This document shows, piece after piece, positions 52,962 through 61,405 of a stretch of DNA of 64,000 bases. Each line of letters begins with the position of its first letter. Within the stretch, counting starts at the first letter, position 1. The notes beneath the pieces were generated by a model. It was not told where the DNA came from, made no database searches, and worked only from the letters and a program-made list of their open reading frames with translations. Origin of the DNA: Levilactobacillus senmaizukei DSM 21775 = NBRC 103853. GTDB lineage: Bacteria > Bacillota > Bacilli > Lactobacillales > Lactobacillaceae. The DNA lies in the NCBI RefSeq assembly GCF_001592085.1, contig NZ_BCWD01000001.1, forward strand, positions 1 to 64,000, written 5' to 3'. Position numbers and translations under genes: made by a program.

Positions 52962-53354
52962 ATGGCAATTAAGTGTGAACGTATTTATACTAAACCGGCA
53001 GATCTCAATGGCTACCGGGTCCTAGTCGATCGGCTCTGGCCACGAGGCATTTCAAAAGTAAATGCCCACCTCGACGACTGGAACAAGGAAGTTGGTCCCA
53101 CCACGGAATTACGAAAGTGGTTCAACCATGAACCGGAAAAATTTCCAAAGTTTAATGAACGGTATCGTGCCGAGCTGAAGATCAACCCCGCCCTCACCGA
53201 ATTCATTCAACAAGTAGAAAAGATTCTCCCCGACCAAGACGTCATTTTACTGTATGGTGCCAAGGACGAAGAACATAACCAAGCAGTCATCTTAAAGGAA
53301 GTTCTGATTCACGAACTCCGCACCTTGGTTCCCGATGACCGGCTATTAGATTAA
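52962..53354 (+). CDS. DUF488 family protein
   Basis: A protein of 130 residues of the DUF488 family. Signatures are RIYTKPADLNGYRVLVDRLWPRGISK, WNKEVGPTTELRKWFNHEPEKF and LLYGAKDEEHNQAVILKE. Function not established. An in-frame TTG at 52944 exists, but GGAGATGA (52946-52953) places ATG 52962 at the right distance. It is monocistronic with a strong terminator. Confidence 0.88.
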   Translation: MAIKCERIYTKPADLNGYRVLVDRLWPRGISKVNAHLDDWNKEVGPTTELRKWFNHEPEKFPKFNERYRAELKINPALTEFIQQVEKILPDQDVILLYGAKDEEHNQAVILKEVLIHELRTLVPDDRLLD

Positions 53355-53360
53355 CGACAA

Positions 53361-53398
53361 AAACGAGGTTAGGACACTGGTCCTGGCCTCGTTTTTTT
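53361..53398 (+). terminator. intrinsic terminator of the DUF488 gene
   Basis: AACGAGG...GGAC / GTCC...CCTCGTT stem with a seven-T tail. Confidence 0.85.
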
Positions 53399-53402
53399 AT
53401 GC

Positions 53403-53861
53403 CTAGCGAATGACAATCACGGATGTCGTCGATTTCTTGGCCAACCGTAACCCAATGGCACCCGGACGACCGTGACTGGCAAAGTCCACGTCGGCCCCAC
53501 AAACAATCAGGTCGGGTTCGAAATCGGGGACAATCTTGTCTAAAACCACGTCGTCAACGTCACCGCCCTCGGCCACAATCGACCGCACCTGCTCAACGCC
53601 GAAGTCTTTGGCTTGTTCGGCATACGTGGCAACAATGCGTTTCAAGTGATCCCGCCGCTCGTTTAACTTAGCGGGCATCAGTGATTCGTAAATGCTAATA
53701 TCATTGTTTTCCATGACGGAAGCAATTCCCAGATGGGCTTGATAATCCCGTGCCATCGTCATCGCGAACCGAAATGCCCGACTAGTCGATGGTCGATCAT
53801 CCTCATCAATCGTGATTAGAATCCGCCGGAAGAACAACGGATTATTATTCTCGTCTGTCAT
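53403..53861 (-). CDS. universal stress protein UspA family, diverged
   Basis: A protein of 152 residues. The first strand is RRILITIDEDDRPSTSRAFRFAM; the C-terminal loop is LIVCGADVDFASHGRPGAIGLRLAKKSTTSVIVIR, where the ATP-binding glycine pattern is altered. It may therefore not bind ATP like the UspA at 26644. The frame is open to 53921, but ATG 53861 follows GGAGGGG. It lies downstream of the BCCT carrier gene, with a terminator between. Confidence 0.82.
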   Translation of the reverse strand: MTDENNNPLFFRRILITIDEDDRPSTSRAFRFAMTMARDYQAHLGIASVMENNDISIYESLMPAKLNERRDHLKRIVATYAEQAKDFGVEQVRSIVAEGGDVDDVVLDKIVPDFEPDLIVCGADVDFASHGRPGAIGLRLAKKSTTSVIVIR

Positions 53862-53906
53862 CGAACCCCTCCAATAAATAGTCGGCCTAATTGTATCATA
53901 GTTAAT

Positions 53907-53936
53907 TAAAAAACGCCCCACTTTACTGGGACGTTT
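53907..53936 (-). terminator. intrinsic terminator of the BCCT gene
   Basis: Minus-strand stem AACGTCCC / GGGGCGTT with a T-rich tail of six, 25 bases after the carrier stop. Confidence 0.8.
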
Positions 53937-53960
53937 TCACAATCTTTTCAGTTTAAAGGT

Positions 53961-55577
53961 TTAGCTAGCGTGATTAGGCGAAAGAATCATCGGTCCCTGA
54001 ACCGCCCGCGGTAATTCCACCGTACTCCGGCGCATAACCACGGGATGCGGAACTGTGACGGGAGCCACAGCCCGTTCCTTCTCGGTTAGCATGTGCCAAA
54101 TTGAATGCAACAACAGGCCACAGACAAACATCAATGGGAACCCGGCAATCGTCGAGACCGTTTGGACCGTCTTGAAGCCCCCCACCATCACAATCCCGAA
54201 GGAGAAGATAATGAAGACCACCACCCAGATCATCCGGTTCCAACGGCTAGGTTCTTGACCATCATCCAAGTGAAGACTGGTAAAGGATGACACGATGAAC
54301 GCTGACGATGAAATCGTGGTTGCTAGGAAGATAAAACAAGAGACACAATACAGTGCCAAGATGATCATCTTGAATGGCAAGGTGGCAATCACCGTGGCAA
54401 CCACGGCAGCTTGACCTTGCGTATTCAGAATGTGGACCAAATTCACAGCACCGGTCCGTTGGAGCCACAAGGAATAACCCCCGAAGATAGCATAGAAACT
54501 CATGCAGCCCAAGGCCCCATACGTTAACATCCCGACTAAGACCTGACGAATCGTCCGTCCCTTAGAGATCCGGGCAATGAACAAGCCCATGACAGGCATG
54601 TAGGATAACCACCAGCCCCAGTAGAAAATTGTTTCCTGCTGAGCCGTGCTATCCCCACCATTTGGTAGGGTGTTGGTCGACATTGCGATAAACTTTTGGG
54701 CCATTAACCCAATACTATTGGTTTCAGAATTTAAGATATACACGGTTGGTCCAATCACTAAAATAATGGCCAACAAACCCAAGGCCGTCCAAATATGGGC
54801 GGAACTCAAGCGGTTAATCCCCCCGTTCAGGCCGTGAAAGACCGTCACAGCAAAGAGGATAAACAATACAATAAAGAGTTCAATCTTTAGCATTAAATTG
54901 TCTTGGACACCGGTAAGTCGACTGAGCACCTTGGAAATGATGGGGATTTCCATCCCGACGGATGAACCAATCCCCCCCATAATACCAAAGACCACTAAGA
55001 AGTCCACGACGTGTCGAGCAATGACCTTGCCCCGACTATCACCCTGAAGGCTGGTGATTGCCGCACTAACTCGTTGGACCTTAGCATGCTTGACGTATAA
55101 CACGTAAGCAATCGCAATCGTGGCTGGTGCAAACATCATCCACGCCATCGGGCCCCAGTTGAACTGCCCCAGCATGTGCGCAGCGCCGTAAGCATTGCTT
55201 GAGAATGGCTTGAAGCCAAACGCTGGGTGTTGCACGTACCGTAAGGGATCAACGATCGACAGCATCAGGATGCTGGCATCGATCGCCGTCGCAAATACCA
55301 TGCTCCCCCACTGAAAGTTGCTGTAGTGGGGCTTGTCGTCGGGATCACCCAACTTAATCTTACCGAATTTTCCAAAAGCCAAATACATAAAAAATAAGAA
55401 GTTGACGACGTACACCATCAAGTAAGCCCATGACATGCGAGTATCAATCCAGTTTAAAAGTGAACTTAGGCCAGCCTGTAATTGGCCGCCACCTAGGATA
55501 AACAGCAATGACGCGAGAATAAATAAAACGATGGTTGGTACGAATACTAACTTATCAATATTTTTACGCGCTAAAAT
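53961..55577 (-). CDS. BCCT-family betaine/choline/carnitine carrier
   Basis: A sodium- or proton-coupled carrier for quaternary ammonium osmolytes, 538 residues with 12 membrane segments. The BCCT signature region lies in IFYWGWWLSYMPVMGLFIARISKGRTIRQ, and the unwound helix 3 region is GGIGSSVGMEIP. The first in-frame conventional codon (TTG 55508) would cut off most of helix 1 (KLVFVPTIVLFILASLLFIL). The frame is open upstream to 55589 without ATG, GTG or TTG; an ATT at 55577 lies seven bases after a perfect GGAGG and gives a normal N-terminus. I therefore place the start at AUU. Substrate, betaine or carnitine, is not fixed. Confidence 0.82.
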   Translation of the reverse strand: MLARKNIDKLVFVPTIVLFILASLLFILGGGQLQAGLSSLLNWIDTRMSWAYLMVYVVNFLFFMYLAFGKFGKIKLGDPDDKPHYSNFQWGSMVFATAIDASILMLSIVDPLRYVQHPAFGFKPFSSNAYGAAHMLGQFNWGPMAWMMFAPATIAIAYVLYVKHAKVQRVSAAITSLQGDSRGKVIARHVVDFLVVFGIMGGIGSSVGMEIPIISKVLSRLTGVQDNLMLKIELFIVLFILFAVTVFHGLNGGINRLSSAHIWTALGLLAIILVIGPTVYILNSETNSIGLMAQKFIAMSTNTLPNGGDSTAQQETIFYWGWWLSYMPVMGLFIARISKGRTIRQVLVGMLTYGALGCMSFYAIFGGYSLWLQRTGAVNLVHILNTQGQAAVVATVIATLPFKMIILALYCVSCFIFLATTISSSAFIVSSFTSLHLDDGQEPSRWNRMIWVVVFIIFSFGIVMVGGFKTVQTVSTIAGFPLMFVCGLLLHSIWHMLTEKERAVAPVTVPHPVVMRRSTVELPRAVQGPMILSPNHAS

Positions 55578-55644
55578 AAATAATCCTCCTCATTTGTTTC
55601 CTGGGAGCCCAGCTCCCAGCGGATGTTGTTCAGGTGAGATTGTA

Positions 55645-55695
55645 CAAAAAAAGCGCTGTTCCTGGGGTCGTCATCCGAGCCACCTGTACAGCGCT
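55645..55695 (-). terminator. terminator/attenuator in the BCCT leader
   Basis: On the minus strand GCGCTGT...ACAGCGC with inner GG/CC pairs is followed by seven T, between the promoter and the start codon. CAGGTG and CGGATG in its 5' arm and loop are complementary to CACCTG (55636-55631) and CATCCG just downstream, offering alternative pairings. An 8-bp hairpin CTGGGAGC/GCTCCCAG follows shortly before the ribosome binding site. Confidence 0.6.
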
Positions 55696-55751
55696 ACCGC
55701 GTTAAATACAAAATGCCTGCGTCAATCTCGTTAAATCAATATCCAACGTCT

Positions 55752-55826
55752 ATTATACGCAGAGCGATCGATAAGTAAAATCTAGGTCATTAATAAGTTT
55801 TTAAAGTGAAAATGTAGCCGGTTACA
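55752..55826 (-). promoter_or_regulatory. BCCT promoter and possible cre
   Basis: A TATAAT -10 (complement of 55752-55757) lacks a clear -35. Upstream, TGTAGCCGGTTACA (55813-55826) matches the cre consensus with one mismatch. Transcription from here gives a leader of about 170 bases. Confidence 0.4.
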
Positions 55827-55889
55827 TCGACGATGATAACTACAATCTAAGAATTTGATGAGAATTTAGGGGCCCCAGAAAATCCCGGT

Positions 55890-56495
55890 CTATTTCAGCA
55901 AATCTGGCCACTGTTCCACGGCCGCAGCATCCCCCGTGGCGCCATTATCAATGGTCTTAATGACCCGCGCTGGATTTCCGGCAATCACGACATCATCGCC
56001 GAAGGACTTGGTGACAACCGAACCAGCACCAACCACCACGTTATTACCCAACGTGACTCCTGGTAAAATCGTCACCCGACCACCTAACCAAGCATTATCG
56101 CCAATAGTAATGGGTGCCCCCATTTCAACGTCAGCTACTCGCGCCTTGGCATTTAAGGGATGGACTGGCGTATACAGACCAATGTTGGGCCCAAAGTAAC
56201 AGTGTGACCCAATGGTAATGGGACAAGTGTCAAGAAACGTCATATCATAGTTGCCATAAAAATGGTCGCCGATGTGGATGTTCCAGCCATAATCAAACTT
56301 GAAACCAGCTTCAACGAAGAAGTCGGCCCCGCTATCCTTAATCATAGCTTGGTAACCCGCGTTACGTTGCTGATTATCTGCCAGTTGATTCGTGGCCTGT
56401 AATGCTTCCCGAACCTTTACTCGCCGGTTGATCAACTCTGTATCAAATTGATTATAGGGCTGACCGGCCGTCATCGCTTCACGTGCAGTTGTCAT
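55890..56495 (-). CDS. maltose/galactoside O-acetyltransferase family
   Basis: A left-handed beta-helix acetyltransferase of 201 residues (LacA/Maa/NodL group). Hexapeptide repeats run through about 70-185 (FDYGWNIHIGDHFYGNYDMTFLD, APITIGDNAWLGGRVTILPG, NNVVVGAGSVVTKS) and the catalytic His lies in LYTPVHPLNAK. The N-terminal helical part (about 1-55) is the typical Mac domain. It acetylates a sugar with acetyl-CoA; the sugar is unknown. It is monocistronic, upstream of the BCCT gene on the same strand. Confidence 0.9.
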   Translation of the reverse strand: MTTAREAMTAGQPYNQFDTELINRRVKVREALQATNQLADNQQRNAGYQAMIKDSGADFFVEAGFKFDYGWNIHIGDHFYGNYDMTFLDTCPITIGSHCYFGPNIGLYTPVHPLNAKARVADVEMGAPITIGDNAWLGGRVTILPGVTLGNNVVVGAGSVVTKSFGDDVVIAGNPARVIKTIDNGATGDAAAVEQWPDLLK

Positions 56496-56585
56496 ATCTA
56501 AAAATCACTCCTCTATCGTCATGATACCACTCTCACCGGCAACAAAAAAAGAGTCCTCGGCAACCACCGCGAACTCACTTAGGAT

Positions 56586-57047
56586 TTATTCAGCTGTTTC
56601 TGTCATCGTATGGGGATGTTCCCGTAAAATCCAAGTAATCCCATATTGGTCGACGACCTGCCCCATTTTGCCCCCTAAGGCCATGTTGATGTAGGGACTG
56701 ATAACCTTAACATCAGCGTCAACCAGGCGCTGGTACAGCTCGCCTAAGGCTTTGACGGCCGCATTATCATCTTCGTCAACCGTTAACATTAACGAAATCA
56801 ACGTTGACGACGTTGGCTGGCCCATTAAGGCATCGGCACATTGAACATCCACGCCCATGATTTGAAACCCGCCACGCATGGTGATGGCCTCTAGATCCAC
56901 ACTAGCTTCCAAGCCCAATTGTTCCGCTTCAGCCGCCGTTGGGCTGACACGATAGGCATTAGTGGCGCCAAAAACCTCCTGATAATAGGTAATTGCGTCC
57001 TTTGTATTCTCGAATTCCAGGTACGGAATTATTTTTGCTTGCATCAT
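56586..57047 (-). CDS. VOC-family (PhnB/glyoxalase-like) protein
   Basis: A protein of about 153 residues of the vicinal-oxygen-chelate fold, PhnB-like group: IIPYLEFENTKDAITYYQEVFGATNAYR at the start, IMGVDVQCADALMG in the middle, and MALGGKMGQVVDQYGITWILREHPH at the end. A catalytic role is not evident; such proteins can bind toxins or metals. ATG 57062 is in frame, but only ATG 57047 (or 57044) has a GGGG-type site nearby. Confidence 0.78.
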   Translation of the reverse strand: MMQAKIIPYLEFENTKDAITYYQEVFGATNAYRVSPTAAEAEQLGLEASVDLEAITMRGGFQIMGVDVQCADALMGQPTSSTLISLMLTVDEDDNAAVKALGELYQRLVDADVKVISPYINMALGGKMGQVVDQYGITWILREHPHTMTETAE

Positions 57048-57118
57048 CGGAACCCCATTCATCTACTTAATTAAAGGTCATTCAACCGTCGCATTTCGGC
57101 CGAACCATCCCCGATCAA

Positions 57119-57832
57119 TCACATTTGATCCATCGTTTGGTTTAACAGGTGATCCACAAACACGTTCCCCTGATTGGTCGCGTGTCCTTTGGTCCACTCG
57201 TACGAGAGACCCGTGAACCGTCCTAGTAACTGGTCCACGTCTTGCCATAATTCTGCATTAGCCAATGGCCCGGCACTCCGGCGCCACTGCCGCTGCTTCC
57301 AACCCGCTAACCAGCCAAGCCGTACGGCATCCAAGACATACTTGGAGTCTAAAACGAATTTAATCCCACTGGTTGTCAGCCCAAGTTCTGCCAACTTCCG
57401 TAGGGCATTGCGAAAAGCCATGATTTCCATTCGATTATTACTGGCCCCAAATTCACCGGCAGAGTCGGCAACGACTTCACCGTTGGCCAGTTCGATCCGA
57501 TACGCCCAGGCGGCCTTATCTTCGGCCCTCACGTGGCCACCAGCGACGTTCCCGGTATTTCGGGACCCACCATCGGTATAGACCGTGATCGTTGCTGGAA
57601 CGGCCGCACGGGTAGTCTGTGGCTGTGTGGGCTGACTCGGTCGGGCCACCCGCTGCGTTGGCGTTGCCCGCATAAAAGCCTGGGCTTCTGCCAACGTCAT
57701 AAAGCTCTTGTACCGCGCACCGGCGTATCCACTAACTTGTTTCTGGGTCTCAGGCCAATTTCGGTAAATTCCCCTCTGTCGACCTTGTCGAACGGCATAG
57801 TATTTCTGTCCCACTTGAACCCCCACTTTCAA
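57119..57832 (-). CDS. rnhA: ribonuclease HI with N-terminal viroplasmin domain
   Basis: A nuclease of 237 residues that cuts RNA in RNA-DNA hybrids. Residues 5-50 form a viroplasmin (hybrid-binding) domain: KYYAVRQGRQRGIYRNW and YAGARYKSFMTLAEA. A Pro/Gln/Thr linker leads to the RNase H domain (about 80-237) with catalytic residues Asp in VYTDGGSRN, Glu in RMEIMAF, Asp in VLDSKYV and Asp in VFVDHLL. The N-terminal domain raises processivity in relatives. No start problem. Confidence 0.9.
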   Translation of the reverse strand: MKVGVQVGQKYYAVRQGRQRGIYRNWPETQKQVSGYAGARYKSFMTLAEAQAFMRATPTQRVARPSQPTQPQTTRAAVPATITVYTDGGSRNTGNVAGGHVRAEDKAAWAYRIELANGEVVADSAGEFGASNNRMEIMAFRNALRKLAELGLTTSGIKFVLDSKYVLDAVRLGWLAGWKQRQWRRSAGPLANAELWQDVDQLLGRFTGLSYEWTKGHATNQGNVFVDHLLNQTMDQM

Positions 57833-58088
57833 ACTAATCTAAACTAGTTTACCATACTTTGCCAACTTTTCTGCCAAATCGAATAGGGCCAAGTTAGTGA
57901 ATGCGTTACCATTGTTGTGATGACCGATTAATTTGTTGAGCCAACTTTCCGTGAGAAAACTTAAAAAAGATTAATTTCAAAGTGTAAATTATTCTCATAA
58001 CTTTTATATTATGCTATCCTAGTAAGGGTGAATTATGATCGGAGAACTCAGAACCACTTAATTCACGAAATCTTAGAGGGGGTTTTTC

Positions 58089-58574
58089 ATGAAAAATCCG
58101 ATACGCGCCACCATTATCACCGTCGATCAAGCTCGGGCCATGCTGAAAGATCAGCGTGAACAACGCGACGAACGCTTTCCACAATTAGCCGTCTCCGGTC
58201 AATATATTTTACCCGATTACCGGCTAACTCGTAAGCGTGAAGCATTTAAGATTCGGCGGCACACTTTCTTAAAAAAACATTTCCGCTCATATGTGGCCTT
58301 TGATTCCGACAATGGTCAGACGCTGTGGATTCACAACTTCGCCAGCCTATCAGAAGCCTGCTTCTGGTTAAACACCGGTTTGAAGCCCGGCGATACCGAT
58401 TCAACCACTTCTTACGTCGATTGGCGTCAAGAACACACCACCGAAATCGACACGTTGAAGGAACAACTGCGCATCTTACATCATGAAAAGAAAAAGCCCG
58501 TAACACCTGCCCCTAAGCCAGCTAGCGTGACTGACGTCAAACGGGTAAACAAGGTGAAACATATTAAGAAATAA
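58089..58574 (+). CDS. uncharacterised basic protein, 161 residues
   Basis: A protein with a mixed alpha/beta core (about 40-110: YVAFDSDNGQTLWIHNFASLSEACFWLNTG), a short coiled coil (EIDTLKEQLRILHHEKKK) and a lysine-rich tail (KRVNKVKHIKK). No family is recognised. The tail suggests contact with nucleic acid or ribosomes. AGAGGGGG precedes ATG 58089, and a TATATT/TATTAT promoter-like region lies upstream. A strong terminator follows. Confidence 0.68.
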   Translation: MKNPIRATIITVDQARAMLKDQREQRDERFPQLAVSGQYILPDYRLTRKREAFKIRRHTFLKKHFRSYVAFDSDNGQTLWIHNFASLSEACFWLNTGLKPGDTDSTTSYVDWRQEHTTEIDTLKEQLRILHHEKKKPVTPAPKPASVTDVKRVNKVKHIKK

Positions 58575-58583
58575 GCTAACTAA

Positions 58584-58620
58584 AATGGCGGCGTGGAGAA
58601 TTAATCTCCACGCCGCCTTT
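58584..58620. terminator. intrinsic terminator, likely bidirectional
   Basis: Perfect 13-bp stem GGCGGCGTGGAGA / TCTCCACGCCGCC between convergent genes, with a TTT tail. Confidence 0.85.
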
Positions 58621-58637
58621 CGCCTACGCTAATTTAG

Positions 58638-59876
58638 TTACTTTAAGTTTAAATGGACCTGCTTAGGATCGGTCTTAACCGTCACATTACCGTGGTGAAT
58701 AGAGTAAAGAATTTCTGAGCGCTCGTTCAACGCGTTATAGAAGTTATTGTTATTCATGATCACCAGGTTAGCTGGCTTACCTTCACTCAAACCATAGTGG
58801 TCTAGCACGTGCATGGCCTTGGCCCCGTGAGTCGTCACGAATTCGTAGGAGTTCATGATTTCATCGTAGCCCATGACCTGCGCGGCATGCAAGCCCATAT
58901 GCAACGAGTCCAACATGTCGCCATTCCCCATTGGGTACCAAGGGTCCTTAATGTCGTCTTCCCCAAAAGCCACGTTAACTCCGGCAGCATTCAGTTCCTT
59001 CACACGAGTCAACCCACGACGCTTAGGATACGTATCGAACCGGCCACCCAAGTGGGTATTGATCAGTGGATTTGAAATCATATTGATATGTGACATCTGC
59101 AGCAAACGCATCAACTTGTACGCATAGGCATTGTTGTAAGACCCCATCGCCGTGGTGTGGCTGGCCGTCACTTGGTCCCCCAAACCCGTTTCCAAGGCTA
59201 AGGTGGCCAAGGTTTCCAATCCGCGGGAGGCGGGATCGTCAATCTCGTCACAGTGAGCATCAACTAGCTTACCGTATTTTTGGGCTAATTCAACAGCGAA
59301 ATGCAGCGACTCAACACTGTATTCACGGGTGAATTCAAAGTGAGGAATTGCCCCGATCACGTCGACGCCCAACTTGGCCGCCTGTTCCATTAATTCCTTT
59401 CCATGAGGGAATGACAGAATCCCCTCTTGTGGGAACGCCACCAGTTGTAACTCGATAAAGTCTTTGACTTCATCACGAACCTCAATCAAGGCCTTCAAAG
59501 CCGTTAAATCAGGGTCGGTTACGTCCACGTGAGACCGTACAAATTGAATACCGTTAGCGGCTTGGAGTTCCAAGGCCTGACGTGCGCGGGTCTTGACGTC
59601 TTCGATGCTTAACGTCTTCTTACGTTCGGACCAGATCCGAATACCGTCGAACAGTGTCCCAGATTGATTCCATTCTGGGTCACCGGCAGTCATCGTACTG
59701 TCCAGGTGAACGTGAGGATCAACGAATGGCGGCAAAATTAATTTACCGGTGGCGTCGATAACCGTTTCCCCCGATTCAGGGCTTAAGTGGTCGGCAATCG
59801 CCGCAAACTTACCGTCCGTAATCCGAATGTCTTGTGGTTGTTTGGCATTTTCAATCAGTCCGTGTTGAATTAACAT
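58638..59876 (-). CDS. codA: cytosine deaminase / amidohydrolase CodA-like
   Basis: A metal-dependent deaminase of 412 residues, TIM-barrel amidohydrolase superfamily, that by family converts cytosine to uracil in pyrimidine salvage. Metal and active-site segments are PPFVDPHVHLDST (HxH), LVDAHCDEIDDP, TASHTTAMGSYN and VAFGEDDIKDPWYPMGNGDML with the final Asp. GAGGAAG precedes ATG 59876. No codB permease is adjacent; the neighbour is a small membrane protein. Related isocytosine or creatinine deaminases are alternatives. Confidence 0.88.
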   Translation of the reverse strand: MLIQHGLIENAKQPQDIRITDGKFAAIADHLSPESGETVIDATGKLILPPFVDPHVHLDSTMTAGDPEWNQSGTLFDGIRIWSERKKTLSIEDVKTRARQALELQAANGIQFVRSHVDVTDPDLTALKALIEVRDEVKDFIELQLVAFPQEGILSFPHGKELMEQAAKLGVDVIGAIPHFEFTREYSVESLHFAVELAQKYGKLVDAHCDEIDDPASRGLETLATLALETGLGDQVTASHTTAMGSYNNAYAYKLMRLLQMSHINMISNPLINTHLGGRFDTYPKRRGLTRVKELNAAGVNVAFGEDDIKDPWYPMGNGDMLDSLHMGLHAAQVMGYDEIMNSYEFVTTHGAKAMHVLDHYGLSEGKPANLVIMNNNNFYNALNERSEILYSIHHGNVTVKTDPKQVHLNLK

Positions 59877-59907
59877 AAGTGCTAATCTTCCTCCTATTTA
59901 CCTATAC

Positions 59908-60204
59908 TCAGTAAAATCCCGGGATCGTCAGGCCAAAACCTAACAGGGTGAGATCAATCAGTAACCCCGTCGCCACAAAGAAAGCAACCACGGTTGCCGG
60001 GACCAACCACCCCTGCGAACAGCGCCTAGCTGTTCGACTAATCCCTATCAAGCTTATCATAGTTACCACCACTCCGAGTGTTAAAATGATCGGTTCGCTG
60101 GGAATTATTTGATACAAAGTATCTGTCACACCCAGCCAAGCCAACCAGGCGGCCACCATGCCGCCGGCTAGCCATCCTACCAAATGTTGTGTAATTTTGC
60201 TCAT
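59908..60204 (-). CDS. small membrane protein of unknown function, 98 residues
   Basis: Three hydrophobic segments (about 10-28, 37-58 and 70-93) with little between them. No family is recognised. ATG 60204 follows GGGGGG at about eight bases; an in-frame ATG at 60219 lies inside that site. It is 31 bases upstream of codA on the same strand, so the two are probably co-transcribed. Confidence 0.65.
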   Translation of the reverse strand: MSKITQHLVGWLAGGMVAAWLAWLGVTDTLYQIIPSEPIILTLGVVVTMISLIGISRTARRCSQGWLVPATVVAFFVATGLLIDLTLLGFGLTIPGFY

Positions 60205-60321
60205 ATAAAGGCCCCCCACCCCGCTATGAATAACTTTATAGGCCAGAATGTTCGCACCGGTTTCTCCGCTATGCTATGCTTGTCGTGCTTTTTAATTTCT
60301 TCGATGGAGGCTAAACAACTC

Positions 60322-61161
60322 ATGATTAATTCAACTCCCCAGGCACTCACCATTGCCGGCTCAGACAGCGATGGTAGCGCAGGTATGCAGGCCGACTTGC
60401 ACACCTTCTTTACTCGCAACGTCTACGGGGCTTCGGTGATTACCGCTTGTGTTGCCGGAAATTCTTACGGTATTCACGCCAGCGTCCCCATGCCCACTGA
60501 CTTCATCGACCAAGAATTTCAAGATTTAACGGACGACTACCACATCAAGGCTTCTAAAACCGGCATGCTGGCAGACTCCGAATTGATTAAAAATGTGGTC
60601 AAGAATTATCAAAAAGGTGATTTTGGTCCATTGGTTGTGGACCCCGTCATTATGACGAAGCACGGTAGCCAATTGCTGGAGGAAAGCGCCTTTGACACCC
60701 TTCGGATGGCACTCTTACCGCTGGCAACGGTTATTACGCCTAACTTTTATGAGTCACAGAAGATTGCCGAAATGACCATCCGGACCGATGATGATACCAT
60801 TACCGCTGCCCACAAGATACAAGCCATGGGCGCCAAGAACGTGATCGCCAAGGGGGCCCATAGCGATTCCAACCAGACGGTCGTCAGGGACTACGTGTTA
60901 CTCGAATCGGGCGAAGGCTTCTGGCTCAGTGAACCGTACCATGACACCGACCGAGTTAACGGCACCGGCGACTCGCTGTCGGCCTGCATCACGGCGGAAT
61001 TGGCCAAGGGCACCCCGATAAAGATGGCGATTCAAATTGCCAAGCAGTTCGTTAACACCGCTATCGGTGACCCCATCCAGGTTGGTCACAAATTCGGTCC
61101 TATCAACCATTGGGCCGCCCAGGCTGCCAAGATTGACCTGACCCCTGCAACTGAAGACTAA
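60322..61161 (+). CDS. pyridoxine/hydroxymethylpyrimidine kinase (PdxK/ThiD type)
   Basis: A ribokinase-fold kinase of 279 residues: ALTIAGSDSDGSAGMQADLHTFF at the start, KTGMLADSELIKNV, VVDPVIMTKHGSQLL, and the anion hole and catalytic Asp in RVNGTGDSLSACITAEL (about 213-229). It phosphorylates pyridoxal/pyridoxine or HMP for vitamin B6 or B1. The frame is open from 60184, but ATG 60322 with GGAGG upstream gives the family start. The two activities cannot be separated by eye. A terminator follows. Confidence 0.88.
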   Translation: MINSTPQALTIAGSDSDGSAGMQADLHTFFTRNVYGASVITACVAGNSYGIHASVPMPTDFIDQEFQDLTDDYHIKASKTGMLADSELIKNVVKNYQKGDFGPLVVDPVIMTKHGSQLLEESAFDTLRMALLPLATVITPNFYESQKIAEMTIRTDDDTITAAHKIQAMGAKNVIAKGAHSDSNQTVVRDYVLLESGEGFWLSEPYHDTDRVNGTGDSLSACITAELAKGTPIKMAIQIAKQFVNTAIGDPIQVGHKFGPINHWAAQAAKIDLTPATED

Positions 61162-61169
61162 GATTATCC

Positions 61170-61197
61170 GGACCGTGACCATCGTCACGGTCCTTTT
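61170..61197 (+). terminator. intrinsic terminator of the kinase gene
   Basis: Perfect 10-bp stem GGACCGTGAC / GTCACGGTCC with a TTTT tail. Confidence 0.85.
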
Positions 61198-61225
61198 CAA
61201 CCTTATGAACCCACCTTTAGTTCAT

Positions 61226-61405
61226 CTACCAGCGATCCGGGCTCCAGGTTCGGCCATCAACCTCGCCGCCTAACTGTTCGGTCCGGCGGTCTTGCTCGGC
61301 AACCACTCGTTCCAACGCTAACCAGAACGCCCGGTTAGTGAAATCCGGTTGCTGTTGTGCCAGCCGATCAAGCTGTTCGGTTAACCATTTCGTTTCTTCA
61401 GTCAT
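61226..61405 (-). CDS. small protein overlapping the oxidoreductase gene, 59 residues
   Basis: A short gene starting at ATG 61405 inside the end of the oxidoreductase gene (8-base overlap, ATGACTGA) with GGAGCAGGAAG upstream, ending at TAG 61226. The product (MTEETKWLTEQLDRLAQQQP, FTNRAFWLALERVVAEQ, ending TWSPDRW) is helical and charged. The overlap and intact frame support a coupled partner of the flavoenzyme. No family is recognised. Confidence 0.6.
   Translation of the reverse strand: MTEETKWLTEQLDRLAQQQPDFTNRAFWLALERVVAEQDRRTEQLGGEVDGRTWSPDRW

Noticed and set aside
55680-55705. GCGCTACCGCGTT on the plus strand as part of a T-box leader
   Set aside because: No plus-strand gene follows, no specifier loop or AG-bulge is visible, and the region is better explained as the leader of the minus-strand BCCT gene.
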